DNA of 64,000 nt from Marchantia polymorpha subsp. ruderalis (lineage: Eukaryota; Streptophyta; Marchantiopsida; Marchantiales; Marchantiaceae). Shown here in pieces: positions 37,501 to 50,002 of the stretch. The notes beneath the pieces were generated by a model, which worked only from the letters and a program-made list of their open reading frames with translations, made no database searches and was not told the DNA's origin. Each line of letters begins with the position of its first letter. Within the stretch, counting starts at the first letter, position 1. The position numbers were made by a program, and so were the translations under genes. Location of the stretch: assembly GCA_037833965.1 (NCBI GenBank), contig AP031357.1:18868001-18932000 (forward strand), given 5' to 3'.

Positions 37501-38329
37501 AGCAAACATGCTGCTGTGAATTACAAGTTGACAGGTCTGACAAACTCCTCTTCTGTCTTCCACATCGAGCATACTCGCACGGTTTTCTCCAATGTCAGCA
37601 TCGGTGCTGAAATACTTGTGATCGATTGTGACTGCCCAGAAATCTTTGACAGCTCGGTCTTCCCCCAGAGATGTCAAACGTAAATCACGCTATCCGTTCA
37701 TTATTTGCAACATCGTGCGCTGACGTGATTCACTCTGGTTCTGACGTTCTTAGACTGATATTGGAAGCTCCATAGAACGGCCGTCTTCTCTGGTGGGGGT
37801 GGTGTCGCAAGGGATCAGATAATGTGCTCTCGTTGGGAAGTTCAGATCCGGTTTTCCTTAGCCGACAGTGATCTCTCGCCTCATGATATTCCCGACCAGA
37901 ACGTTCAAATTGTGACACTTCGAAATTGTCAGCTTAGTCGTAGACAAATCGCCTCTGTGTGCTTCCGACGTAGCAAACATTACAAGCCTGAGACCAGCAG
38001 ATCCAGCACTCACTCGCTATGGGCTATGGGCGAGAGCGAATCCCTCTGCCCAGACGCTATATTCGGTAAATTGCTATTCCTGTTCTTCCCCGTGGACACC
38101 CTCGTTACCTTCTCACCCTCTGTCTCATACCACCAGAAACTCCTCCAGAATCCAGAATATAATCGTACGCACTCGCCCAACGACGCATAACGTCTCAATC
38201 CAAACAAATATTACGTCCATTCTGTCTGCTTCAACAAAAGCTCATTAAGATATATTAGAAAAACGTAAAACTTGAACAAAGATTTTTTTAAAAACAAAGA
38301 AATTCACAATATTATGCTGAACTTATTTT
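34551..38329. other. Intergenic region without a recognisable gene
   Basis: More GC-balanced than the desert before it. Frames of up to 123 codons on both strands (minus 34766-35137, minus 36048-36401, plus 37822-38190) show no domain I know, and overlapping frames on opposite strands are equally long. Small hairpins occur, for example CTGAGAT/ATCTCAG at 35986-36003. Non-coding transcripts or a degraded gene are possible but not supported. Confidence 0.4.
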
Positions 38330-38983
38330 TGTACCGGAAAATAAAAACTGGCAATAATTTTTTGATTAATGATAAAACGATGATCTGAGGTGAAGGAAGT
38401 CGCAGTCGCTCCTTCGTCGTTTAGCAGGAGCCGGAAAAGTACAGTCGAGACAGGAGACTTGAAGTTTACGGCGCTCTGAGGGCGGAAAGGGACTGCGTCG
38501 GGGATCAGGGGTGGGTACAGGAGAAGCTGGGGGGAGGGCTTTTCCGCCCTTCTGGCGAGTATGACAAAGAAAGACGTGAAGGGAAGGAATGGGACGGGGC
38601 CGGGACGAGGACGAGGACGCCCGCGGTGGTGAGGAAGGAGCAGGAGGAGGGCCTGCCCTGTTTTACGTCCTCCCGTCCCGTTCCGCATCGTCCTCTGGCT
38701 CGGCTCCAGCGCTTCCAGGCAGCAACAGCCTCCTTGCTATTCTGCTGCGTGTCTGCGATCATCTCGTCGTCTCTTCGTCGCTCTTTTGAGTGAGAGGGGA
38801 AGGTGGTCGTCCAGGCAGTCGACTCCACAAGGGCTCCAAGAGTGAGGTTTTCTCGACGGCTCGCCTCTCTTTTGTGGGTGGGTGTGGGTTCTTGCGTTTT
38901 CTTCTAGGGCAGAGAGAGGAGCGAGCGAGCGAGAGCGAGAGCGAGTGAGAGAGAGAGAGAGGGATCGGAGGTGAGAGGGCGCG
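38330..38983 (+). promoter_or_regulatory. Promoter and 5' leader of the MPP-beta gene
   Basis: GC-rich stretch directly upstream of the start codon. A purine-rich tract of GAGC and GA repeats (38911-38962) lies just before the AUG, a common feature of plant 5' leaders. No convincing TATA box was seen, which suits a housekeeping promoter. The transcription start cannot be fixed. Confidence 0.5.
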
Positions 38984-41900
38984 ATGGCGGGGAGGATGTT
39001 GGCTCAGGCAGTGGGCAGGAGCGCGAGGCGGAAATGGAGACAGGTCGCGGCCCTGCACAGCCACGCGTTGGCTGTTCCCGATGATCGATTCAAGAGGTAC
39101 AATTCGCCCGTCCCCATCACTGCCGATCACACGTCCGTCCTCGCCACGCCCCAGACCAGGGTTACCACTCTCAGCAACGGGTTGAGGGTGGCCACCGAGT
39201 CTGGCCAGGCCTCGGATACCGCCACCGTCGGAGTGTGGATCGATGCCGGTAGCCGATACGAGACTGCGGCCACCAATGGGACCGCCCACTTTTTGGAGCA
39301 CATGATTTTCAAGGGCACTGCCAAGAGGAGCCTGAGGCAACTCGAGGAGGAGATCGAGAACATGGGTGGTCACTTGAATGCTTACACTTCCCGTGAGCAG
39401 ACTACTTATTATGCTAAGGTGCTCGAAAGGGATGTGCCTGCTGCTGTTGACATCTTGGCGGACATTCTCCAAAATTCTTCCTTCGATCAAGACCGAATCG
39501 AGCGCGAGCGGAACGTTATTCTTCGGGAAATGCAGGAGGTAGAAATTCTCTCCACATGAATGAATTATTGTGATTGCAGTTGGATCCACCAGCACGCTCG
39601 ATTATATGGGATTTCTCTATGTAAAAATTTAATCGTTTGTAAAATTGAAGATCCGATGACAATGAATTTGGCTCAAATGAAAGGTAGTTCACATCCTTCA
39701 GTTGACAATCAACCGTAACCGTGCTTTTGAATCTTAATACGTAGTCCTCCTGTAAGAAACGCGTTTTAAGTCTAAATCTTTGAGCTGTTCCGCGGAAGAG
39801 TTCACTCGCCGGCTGGCATCTTGACTAGTCTCACCGCAGGTGATGTAGATCAAGCTTCTATGCTTCGCTAGAAGTCGGAATTAGGAGTTTACTGAACTTG
39901 AGGTCTATGAAGGAAGGTACCGAACTTAGTAGACTAGCATCATAGTCACGGCATGTCGAAGCCAAATCAGTCTTACAGTTTGTTATCTGAACTGCAAATT
40001 ATGGAAATTCCTCGTGCTTAGACATAGAGAAGGCTTTTGGTTCGTCAACATTGAAGGAGGGGTCAACGAAGACTGCCACCTCTACATCCTCTACACGGAC
40101 GTAAAGAACCAGGGAAGAATCAGATTGCGAAGCTTAAATCCTCGAAGGGTAGGATCCGTTCGTTAATTGAAATAAGCGCAATACATCTTACTCAGTGACT
40201 AGAGACGCAGAGATGGTGCTGGTTGTTTATATTTTCTGCAGTGGAACATCCTACAATACTCGCCTGGGATGTGATATCAACCCCTCTCACTTGGAGTGCT
40301 GGATATACCGACATCTGCCACAGGCATAGCCCCAAGGTTCTGAGAGTTTTGCGTGTCTAGTTTGATGGACGACGAAGAGGGCTGATGATTGTGGAAGTGT
40401 GGTTGGAAACTCTCACAGGTGGAGGGTCAGGTAGAGGAGGTTCTGTTTGACCACCTCCATGCCACCGCTTTCCAGTACAGTCCTCTTGGACGCACCATTT
40501 TGGGACCGGCAGACAATGTGCGATCAATCACCAGAGCCGACTTGAAGGACTACATCTCCACTCACTACTCAGGACCCAGGATGGTAAGACCTTCTGCTTG
40601 TGAAATCTCATCCAGAGAGGACTTTGATGTGAACATTTTTTGCTCAATAGCGGTAGAAATGCATTTGCGAACCAGATAACCTTGCTTCCTTTTTATCGGT
40701 GCCTTTCTGACACTTGTAGTCTAGTTGGACAAAATTTTCTTGTAACTGATTCGCGATACTTTTGACTTGGAGTTGTGACTTGATTTCAGTTGTCCTTGAA
40801 GTTAATGATTATTGTTGAAACTACAGGTCATCGCAGGAGCTGGAGCTGTTGACCACAACAAGCTGGTTAAACTTGTTGAGGAGAAATTTACCAGTCTGTC
40901 AACGGACACCACCACAACAGCTGACCTTATCAAGAGAGAGCCCGCAATTTTCACAGGCTCAGAGGTGATCATTTATACTTGTTGTGAGTAAACAATTTGG
41001 GGGATGTTGAGTGTATAAACTGTGTTGGATACTGCTCTTATTTAGATGTACTTCAAGCCCGTGCGTACATCGGAATAATTCTGCGTTATTTTTACTGACC
41101 CCACGCTTGTTCTTCAGGTTCGCATCAGAGATGATGATGTTCCCCTAGCTTACTTCGCTGTGGCGGTTAAGGGAGCAGCATGGACAGACCCGGACTCCAT
41201 TCCGTTGATGATTATGCAGACCATGTTGGGACATTGGAACAAGAGTGCCGGTGCTGGAAAGCACATGGGGTAAGCTGAAGAATTTGCTACTCATTCTAGT
41301 CTTCATTCTAGTCGTTTATCTATCTTTGCAGAGTAGTCTATTTGTACGACCTGAATGGAGGTCACATTGTCGTCGTCTTATACTTAATTCCAGCTGTCTG
41401 ATCTCTCCTTCTCCTCGTACTGCTTTATTTCTTTCTTCTTCTTACTCGTACTCAGCCAAGGGTGCGAGGCCTTTGATCTCTTGTCTGGGCATCGGCAGAT
41501 CCTATTCATACAGTTTTTACTACCTAAGAGATCAGATTGTTATTCAGCTCACCTCAAACATAGATGAGGAATACTAAATGTAACTTTGCAAATGCAGATC
41601 GGAAATGGCGCAGATGATTGCAGCAAACGATCTTGCCGAAAATGTGATGGCATTCAACACGAACTACAGCGATGCTGGACTTTTTGGAGTCTACGCTGTT
41701 GCGAAGGTATTATTTTTTATCTAATTTTTCCATCTGTATCTGACTGGAATTTGATTTAGGTGTCAATTGATGTCTCACTATCACCCTTAGACGTACCCGT
41801 TTTTTTCTCAAGAGGGCGAGACGCCTGCCAGCTGCTACTAGTGGCTGACTTTACAATCCAAATGAAAAGATAAAACACAAACGCGTATGGGTGTTGCGAT

Positions 41901-43175
41901 GTTTACCAGACTCGCCACTCGTGAATCACACTGTTGACATCTTATTGTTGCAATTTTTTAAGTAACGTTTGGTATTAGTTCACTTTGGATGTGGAGTTGG
42001 AAGCCATGTCCTTTCCTGCGCTTGTACTCGGCCTTGAGAGACTGGGTGCGGAGTTGGGTTCCAAGTATGTAGTGCTACTACGTTATGTAGGTTTTTTGTC
42101 TCTTCGATATTTGACCGTGGGGGGTTTTTTGCGCAGCCCGAAGGTCTGAGCGATCTCGCTTACTGTATCATGCACGAGTTTGCCAAGCTTATCTACAGTG
42201 TTGATGAGAATGATCTTATTCGCGCACGCAATCAGGTGAACATTTGTACTATATATTTGTGTACAGCAAGGAGTTGGTAGCTCTTCACAGGTTTTAAAGG
42301 GCTGTTAACAATCTTTGAGCAGCTAGCCAGAAAACTACATCAACTCTAATTCATGTAGTGTACTTTTAAACATATCATACATGAATTCTTCTATTAGTAT
42401 ATTTCGCAATGATTCTTACCAGATATGTTAGTGCCTTAGTAAGGCCAGCCGGATGATCGAACTTCGAGTGGCTTATTTACGGAGAAGCCTTTGACAGTTT
42501 GACACTTCTTATTCCTGTTATTCACCAAAGACTTGGTTTCCGCATCTACAGTTGAAGGCGTGTCTGTTGCTACATTTGGATGGAACAAGCCCTATTGCCG
42601 AAGATATCGGTCGCCAGGTAATGATCTCCTTCGCCCTTCCATTGTATTTTTTATCTTACATTCTTTGTAATGAACACTATATGTTGGACTTCTCATCTAG
42701 TAACCTTTCCCCGGGCCGTGGTCAGTGTTCAGGCAGTGAACACAAAGTATCATTTCTATGGTATTAGTTTGTGACAAAAAGGGCTTACGGTTTTGTTTGT
42801 ATTTTAGCTTTTGACCTACGGACGACGAGTACCTCTTGCCGAGCTTTTCGCTAGGATAGACGCAGTGGATGCTAACACCGTGAAGAGGGTGGCAAGACGC
42901 TTTATCTTTGACAAGGTATGTGAGAATCTTGTGCGCATGTAGTATCTGTGTAACATTTCAAATCTTCTTTATAAGAATTAATTTTTTTCTAATAAAGAAG
43001 TTCTCATGTTAGCTCAGGATTTGCTCTTTAAATCAATGCCAGAACATCAAACAAAGCATGCACTAATTCTTCCGATTTGGGATTACAGGATGTTGCAATT
43101 GCAGCAATGGGACCCACCCACGAACTACCAGACTACACCTGGTTCAGGCGCAGGACCTACTGGCTCCGATATTGA
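38984..43175 (+). CDS. MPPB: Mitochondrial processing peptidase beta subunit
   Basis: Nine exons join with GT-AG introns into 492 codons: 38984-39538, 40419-40583, 40827-40964, 41118-41269, 41598-41706, 42137-42235, 42552-42617, 42808-42915 and 43089-43175. The protein removes presequences from proteins imported into mitochondria, as the catalytic partner of the alpha subunit; in plants this pair is also the core 1/core 2 part of respiratory complex III. The arginine-rich N-terminus fits a mitochondrial presequence. The inverted zinc motif HFLEH lies at residues 102-106 (ligands H102 and H106, catalytic E105), with the third ligand E182 in REMQE. Later conserved stretches include [29 protein letters not shown] (split here: [14 protein letters not shown], then [10 protein letters not shown]), [37 protein letters not shown] and the C-terminal [10 protein letters not shown]. 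All key residues are present and the length is normal for plants, so the gene looks functional. Confidence 0.96.
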
Positions 43176-44790
43176 GAAATTACTAAATAGAACATTGTGA
43201 ATTTTTCCCTGCACTGAATGTATATTCAGTCCAGGCGAGGTGGAAGATGGTGTCTCTGAGCAGCGGAGAGTGAATATATAGACGAATCCAGAGTTCCATC
43301 AGAAGTTTTCCAGGCTCAGCTCTCTCACCAATGCAGAAGCTGCCGTGTTTGGTATTTTCATGCCCTCCAGCTAGAAGGCTAAAATTCTTGGAGGACTTCA
43401 TAGGCCGTTCAGGTATCTGAATCTTTCACTAAAAGTTTGAGGTTGATCGCAAGGGAAGCTTCCCACATAAAGTCTTTAATGGCATGTGGCAGTCTTCACA
43501 TGTAATAAAATAACGTGCATGCATGAATCTTGTGTCACTGTTTGGAAGAGTAAAAATTCTAATGAAAAGTGAAAAATGCACACGAGGTTTGGCGAGTGTT
43601 TGAAAGTGAGGAATTTGAGCTTTTAAGTCATATTGAAGAGGCGAAGTTAGCCAAAGACGTATTACACGAGACGCGAACCGGTAACAAGCCAGTAACAGAC
43701 ATTCGGGATTCGCAGGGTAGACGATGCCCCGGATGAGAAGAAGATCTAAAGATCAAGACGATTGTGACTTAGGGAAACCTCTCTTATGGACTTGAGCGTC
43801 TCTAACTGTGCTTTCGTTGGTCGACCATGCCTTATGAGTCACCGCATGGAAGCGCCTAAAATCTAGTTAACGTTTTCGTGAATCTGCAAATTCTGCGTTT
43901 AAAACAGCTGGCATATTTGTTGACCTACTGAAAACGAGGTAGGAAGTGTCCCTTTCAGAAGTTCTTAACACTTTTGTGTGGGTTTGTCCACTTTCGTTGC
44001 ATGATTACTTCAAAATTTAGTTTTCTTCGGTGCGTAGTTGTTGCGTTCCTTAGTTTCTCTGTTTTTAATCGAAACAAGGAGAGGATTCGTATCGGGATTG
44101 CATAGCTCTCTGCGCTTGCAGTTTAGAAAACTAATGTCACGTTTGTCTTGTTATCTAGAGCACCAGCAGAAATTACTAGGACTATTAGTATTGTGCTTCT
44201 TAATTTTTTGACAATGAAATTGGATATTGTCGACTTTGTTGCTAGCAGCAATGACTGTTTTATGGCATCTAAGACGCTTTGTAATATTTGGTATTTCTTG
44301 TGCACGTGTGTACATAGAATCACATCCCAGGGTGTATTCTCTTAAATAAACAGCGAAGATAGAGCACGAAGGAATACAACACAGGAACAGTAATCCGCAA
44401 TATTCAGCAACAGTAACTCCGGTGGAGGAAAATTTGGTACGGTTTCATGGATATGACACGAAAATTTTATTTGTCTCTGGTTATATGATATCTCGCGGAA
44501 TTGCATGAAGGTATGCATGTTTTTTATGGTCTCATGATGTACACATGCAATTTTGAATATGTTTACTTGTTTGGTGAACGATATTAAGTGGTCCCTGCTA
44601 CTGTGTACTACTGTGAGGGTTAACAGTATTTTTGTATTAGTAAAAGTGATGACTTCGTGGATCGATGGTTGGTGGACAAACCACCATCCATATTCCAAAC
44701 ACCCTAGCGCTGTTTAGCGGCTAACTTATTCGTGAAGTACACTGGTAGTAGACTACATTCACCTCTTCATCATATGCTGTATAGTTAAAC
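43176..44790 (+). other. 3' flank of the MPP-beta gene
   Basis: The beginning is probably the 3' untranslated region; an AATAAA signal occurs near 43504. The rest has no recognisable gene. Frames such as minus 44342-44698 (118 codons) show no known domain. Confidence 0.45.
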
Positions 44791-46480
44791 GAGTCATTGT
44801 TCCTTGAATCGAAACTACTCTTTAATTTTAATGAAGGGTTCTGATACTTTTATTCTACAATTCGAATTAAATATTAATATATTCAAGATTAACTCATATG
44901 ATTGGTTGGTATCTTATCGTTTTTTTTAATTCAAGTGAATAGCATTATATCTAATAACATTACTTTTTGAATCTCTATAAATATTTCTAATTTTAAATAT
45001 GTTGTTATTGAACATCCTGTACCAACTTGAATTGGGATCAATTTACGAATGTAATAATGAGAAAGATACATCTAATTTTGTTTAATTATGATTGTTACAA
45101 TTTCGATTAAATTCTTTATTTATTTAAGATACTTTTTAAACACTGAAATTCAACTAACTATAACAATGGAAAAGTTGATGTCTAGAGAAAAATATGTTCA
45201 CTTCAAGATTTTTTCATACATCGATTGGAATTTTCAGATATTTCTTTTCATCTTTGGTTATAATATGTTTTACATAGCAATAGTCATCACAAAAATTTCA
45301 AACAAAAAATGTTTGATAATCTATGGTTAATTTTTACTAAAAATTGCATTTTAAAACTTGGAACATTTTGTTAATTATTTTTGACCTATTTTGAAACAAT
45401 TAATGATATCGAACTTAAGCATTAATATCCTTTTCAAATAAAAATGAAAATTATATCTACCAAAAAATATATATATATATATATATTGGTTTCAATTTAA
45501 TAATTTGTCTTAAATTATCAATTCAAATTTGATCATTTTTAATTCATATTGATTCTAATTTTTTATGTTGCCACATGTGTTTGATTTCATCAATACCTGA
45601 TTACTTTAAAAGACATTTTTGAAAACACGATTAATAAAAAATCTCAAAGATCAATTCAATCTTTCATACATTTAATATTTTCATCACAAAATTCAATTAA
45701 AATGTTTGATTTGAAAAAAATAATTTCCTAACGTATTTTCAAATGCCTCCCGTCATTAGCTTAGGAATATGATAGACAATCTTTGGAAAAATTTAAGTTG
45801 TGATGATTTGAAGATGATTTATTGATGGACCAAAAAGTATTTACCATAATCACATGTACATCACACTATTGAAAATAAGCTATAATTTAAAAATTTGATT
45901 CAATATTCATTAGATTGCAAATATATTATGATATGGAAAACTAATTTCAATACCGATGCATTCGTTCTTAATTGCATAATTATTAAAAGTGACAAAGTTT
46001 TTTTTTAAGGAATGTGCACACTTAGCACACCTATTATAATTTCTGAGATATGAAAACCAACTATTGTATGTTATTGAACAGTATCACTCTCAAGTACTGG
46101 TGATAGAGATCAGGGAATGCTAAATTTCAAAGTAAATCAAATAGCACATATATTTGAGATTTACAAATATGTTGTTAAATACATAGAATTAAGAAACTAT
46201 AACTCACTTCAAATGAGTAGCATGAAATATAATGATGCGAGTTACCATCTAAAAGTCACAAGGATTGGTTTTTTAACTTTTCAATTTATTACCACAATGT
46301 ACTTGAACAGGAAAGCCACCAATTTTTCTTCATAATATTTGTTTCGTTAATATTGATTTCGTTCTATGCTCTTATCATCACATATTAGTAATATGTAATA
46401 TGATATTACACATTGCTTTGAATTGCGTTTATAGGTTCGTACTCATATGTTATGAATCGCCTGATAAACCCGTTTGCTTG
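44791..46480. other. AT-rich block without genes
   Basis: Strongly AT-rich with an (AT)n microsatellite at 45467-45487. No gene or transposon motif is visible. Confidence 0.6.
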
Positions 46481-47135
46481 AAATAAAACTTCATTCTCTG
46501 GCTTCCTGTGGCCACTGAACAGGAACGCTTAACGCTTTATTCATGGGCGGTAGAATCTCGTCAAGCATATGCCAAATGGACCAGCCGCAATGTGTTTCAC
46601 AGTCTCGCCTTCGAATTCACGTCCGTGGTCACTCGGAGACAGAACCTCCTCCCTACATTCGCCAGAATGCAATGATAAGATTGCATTTCGTGCGATAAGA
46701 TAATGCACTGTGGCGTCGAGAGTCAGGAGCAGCTTGTCATTTGGTGAGTCCACCTGGGGCCAGGTGCTGTTCGAGCGGCTACAGAGTAAAGAGCTAGCGT
46801 ACAGTATCTGATTCTGCCCCGCCCAGGCTCATGGCGAGACCACCAACCGGTGTACGAGCAATCACATGCAAAAATATCATAGAGTGAAAGTAGCGAAAAG
46901 AGAGGCGAGGGAATAAGAGTCCATTGTTTAAGGCTTTCTAACGACTTTGGTCGGAATGTCCTCCGCATCAAACGGAATATGTTCATTGCTCTTTCCTTGT
47001 TTGCATTTTCTTGTTCACCGTTGTTGTTTCTTGTCCAGGTTGACTTTCGTCCAGTACTGTACTTAGAAGTTCGAGCTCACTTGTTCCACTTCATTAATCC
47101 TTTCCAGATTATTAGAGCCCCATTTTAACGGCACA

Positions 47136-47183
47136 AAAGAGTAGTGAGTCACTACTCTTTGGTCACTACTATTGACCAAAGAG
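47136..47183. repeat. Two overlapping, mutually exclusive hairpins
   Basis: The first hairpin has perfect 12-bp arms at 47136-47147 and 47149-47160 with a 1-nt loop. The second has perfect 11-bp arms at 47155-47165 and 47173-47183 with a 7-nt loop. They share bases 47155-47160, so one strand can form only one of them at a time. Both contain CTCTTT and AAAGAG words, suggesting two successive inverted copying events. Confidence 0.85.
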
Positions 47184-47258
47184 GAGAGAAGGATGGTCCT
47201 TCCCGTCTACGATCCTCGGAACTGCGTCTCAGAAGAAATTCAGTTTCCTAGAGTTATG

Positions 47259-47293
47259 CATTCCATCTGATCAGTAACTAATCAGATGGAATG
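47259..47293. repeat. Perfect 13-bp hairpin, 9-nt loop
   Basis: CATTCCATCTGAT at 47259-47271 is exactly complementary to 47281-47293. It lies about 75 bp from the overlapping pair. Confidence 0.85.
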
Positions 47294-48660
47294 AAACTAA
47301 TCATTAGTTCGAAGTAGTGAAGTGAGAAGTGTGTAACCAAGCCGAATTTCCTCCGTTCTCACTATCGACAGAAACAATACAGCGACGAGCAAAGTGGGTC
47401 AGTGTACCTTGCCGAGGTTCTGTTTAATGAAATAATAGGCTACACATAACTTCTAACACTTCAATAAAGTTGGGATAGATCTTTGGGAGCGCATTGGGCA
47501 GGCAGGTGCATCTTGCTGACGGACTAATCAGTGACGTGTTAGGTTACTGATAACGTGTAACTCTTCAAGAAGTTGGGGTACCTTAGTTTCTATGGACAGA
47601 AGCGTTCGAAAATTAATCTGAAAGAAACAAAATCGTTTTAGCCCAAAGAGATCATGTCGTTGATGGTGATTCTGCAAATTCTGGAATTAGGAAATTTGAA
47701 CTGAGAAGGCAAATTGCTGCAAATGTTTGGAGACCGGATCTGGAGGTCGGCTCATTTCCCTTGATGACAAAGATGGAAGAAGGAAACCCCCGTACGAGAC
47801 AAACATGCGAACCAAACTGCTGATAGGAACGTACCGGCGATCCCGCTCCATCATTTCCATAGCCAACTGCGTCATCAAGATCAATTCGCAATGTAGCACA
47901 ATTCCCGTACATCAAACAACATATTCCGAGCGCACTTATGCTTGTAGGTATCTAGACTGAAATTGTTTCCAGTTTTGCACCGCTGCTGCAGAGATTCGCT
48001 CCACAGCACAGCATATGCTTCGAGACCGACCCTAAACGCAACGCAAGTACCATGAGCACCTACTACCCTGGACATCCCATCCACTCAGATTTACTGACGG
48101 ACAGGCAAAAGCTGAGCCGCTGCCACTTGACAGGGACAGACAGACATACAGAGGTAGCCTTTTGGGGCGTGGTAAAAACTGAATTTCGAATGAAGTTGGC
48201 TCATATCGTGAGCAGCCCGACGAATGTCTGTATGCAGTTCTCTTTGATCAGATAGCACAGATCGAACGTCACTGGTAGGACAGAATACAGTCCCCTTTAT
48301 CGTTCCTGATTTAGATATGCATATCAAGTGTCCAATAGTCATGTACGAGCGTTTTTTTAGCGTTGAAATTCAAGGCGCCTGTCGATCGTGCTCTTGCTAT
48401 GGTTTCCGTAGAACCTCTACAGCTCGCATCTACAGTCTCATCCACAGGTTGTCTGGTGGTGGGGTGCTTTCCCATCCTTCTCGTGCATTTCAGCGCACAT
48501 AATCTGTAACGAGAAACCCCCGTACCACAATCCTCAATTGTAACATAAGATCATCTAAACTTTCGCAACCATTTCAACATGAATGAGCTAGTTCTGGAGA
48601 TGAAGGAAGATGTCAGAAACTTCATTTATGTGAAGCTAAAATTCTTCATCAATTTTTCTC

Positions 48661-50002
48661 AGTGGACTCGAGAGATGTCAACGTTAAACCCCGGGCCATC
48701 GACCCGGTCCTGACCCCGGCACAAATTCGCGGAGCATGGATCCGACCAGAATTTTCTCGCGCCCGGATCTCGACTCGCAGCACTGCGAAATCATATGAAT
48801 CGAGACATGAACGAGCTCAGGAGGACAGTGTCGAATTTCGCCGGGGGCGATGGTAGACTGGTCAACGGAAGAGAGAAGAATCCGATCGACCGAAAGTCGG
48901 ACAGCCGTTGCAGAAGGGCCCGGAGCAGCCAGCCAGCGGTAGACCGCGAAGTTCTTGGATAAGGGGCCGCGAGCCCTCAATCGTGCCGTGTCACCTCGCG
49001 ATCTCCCCCACCAGACACGTGTCGAGCTTCTGCGAGCTTCTTCGCACCAGTCACCCTGAGAAGCCCCGACACGCGTCCACGGGGCATCCGGAGCCCATCG
49101 TACGATCCCTCGCAGCATCACGATCTCGAATATTCTCCCGTCCCCACTCGCTCAGCTGCGCGGACAGACTGGTGCAGTCCACCGGGTCGGAAGACCTCCA
49201 AATCTGACGGCGCTGCCCCACTCTGCCCCTAATTTTGGCCACGGCTAATTCCGCGGATATTTGCATCGACTCGGTAAAACTGACAGGAATAATAACAGAG
49301 GCCCCCCGCAAATGTGCGATGGATATCGTCGTGCTTCGGTGCCCCAAGATCCCAAACGCAAGCCAGCCGTCGACGCTGGCATCGAGAGGCGGGCAGCGAA
49401 GAGAGTGACATTGGGCATGGGCAGCGGTGTTTAAACTGGCGGTGGGGCCCCGCGCTCTTGGCACCTGTTGGCTCAGTTTCTCGTGGCTCGAGCGGGCCAA
49501 GAAGATGCACAGAGAGAGAGAGAGAGAGAGAGAGGAGACAGGGGTCGAGGCCAAGAGATGGACGTTGCCCGAGGCAGAGCAGGGAGAAAGTGAAATCGAG
49601 GGGAGAGGGGCAGGGGCAGAGGCAGAGGCAGAGCTGCTGCTGCTGATGCGCCAGAGGACGGGGAGTGGAGTGGAGCAGAGACATTGCTAATGAAAGCCTG
49701 CGGGAGAGAGGGAGAGGCGGGGAAACACGCGGCGGAGAGCGGACGGAAGGAGTGAGGAGTAGGTGGCAATTGGACGCGAGGGGAATGGAGGCGTAGGGTG
49801 GTGGGTCGGGGAAGGAAGTGTGAACGGCGAGGGCCAGAGAGAGGCCAGCGAGGGAGGGCTGGGGTGCCTGTGCATGAAGGACATGACAGCGCTTTGAGAG
49901 GGAGGAGGTTGGGGAATCTCTCTCTCTCTCTCGCTCTGTGTGTCTTCTCCTCATTCTCTCCGCGGTAGCGTTGGCGGACTTCGGTCCGGGGTGTCGAGCA
50001 GG
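48661..50002 (+). promoter_or_regulatory. Promoter and 5' leader of the starch branching enzyme gene
   Basis: GC-rich region upstream of the start codon, with many CpG dinucleotides, an (AG)n microsatellite at 49511-49534 and a CT-rich run at 49918-49932. Long frames on the minus strand here (for example 49229-50143) come from the low-complexity purine bias and are not genes. The transcription start cannot be fixed and no clear TATA box was found. Confidence 0.5.

Larger units (their letters stand above)
46481..48660. other. Intergenic region without a recognisable gene
   Basis: GC-balanced sequence with frames of 60-87 codons on both strands and no known domain. Three hairpins lie at 47136-47293 and are listed separately. 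Confidence 0.4.

Noticed and set aside
38759-39595. 278-codon frame on the minus strand
   Set aside because: It lies opposite the first exon of the MPP-beta gene, whose product is clearly conserved. The antisense frame has no known domain and is a shadow of codon bias.
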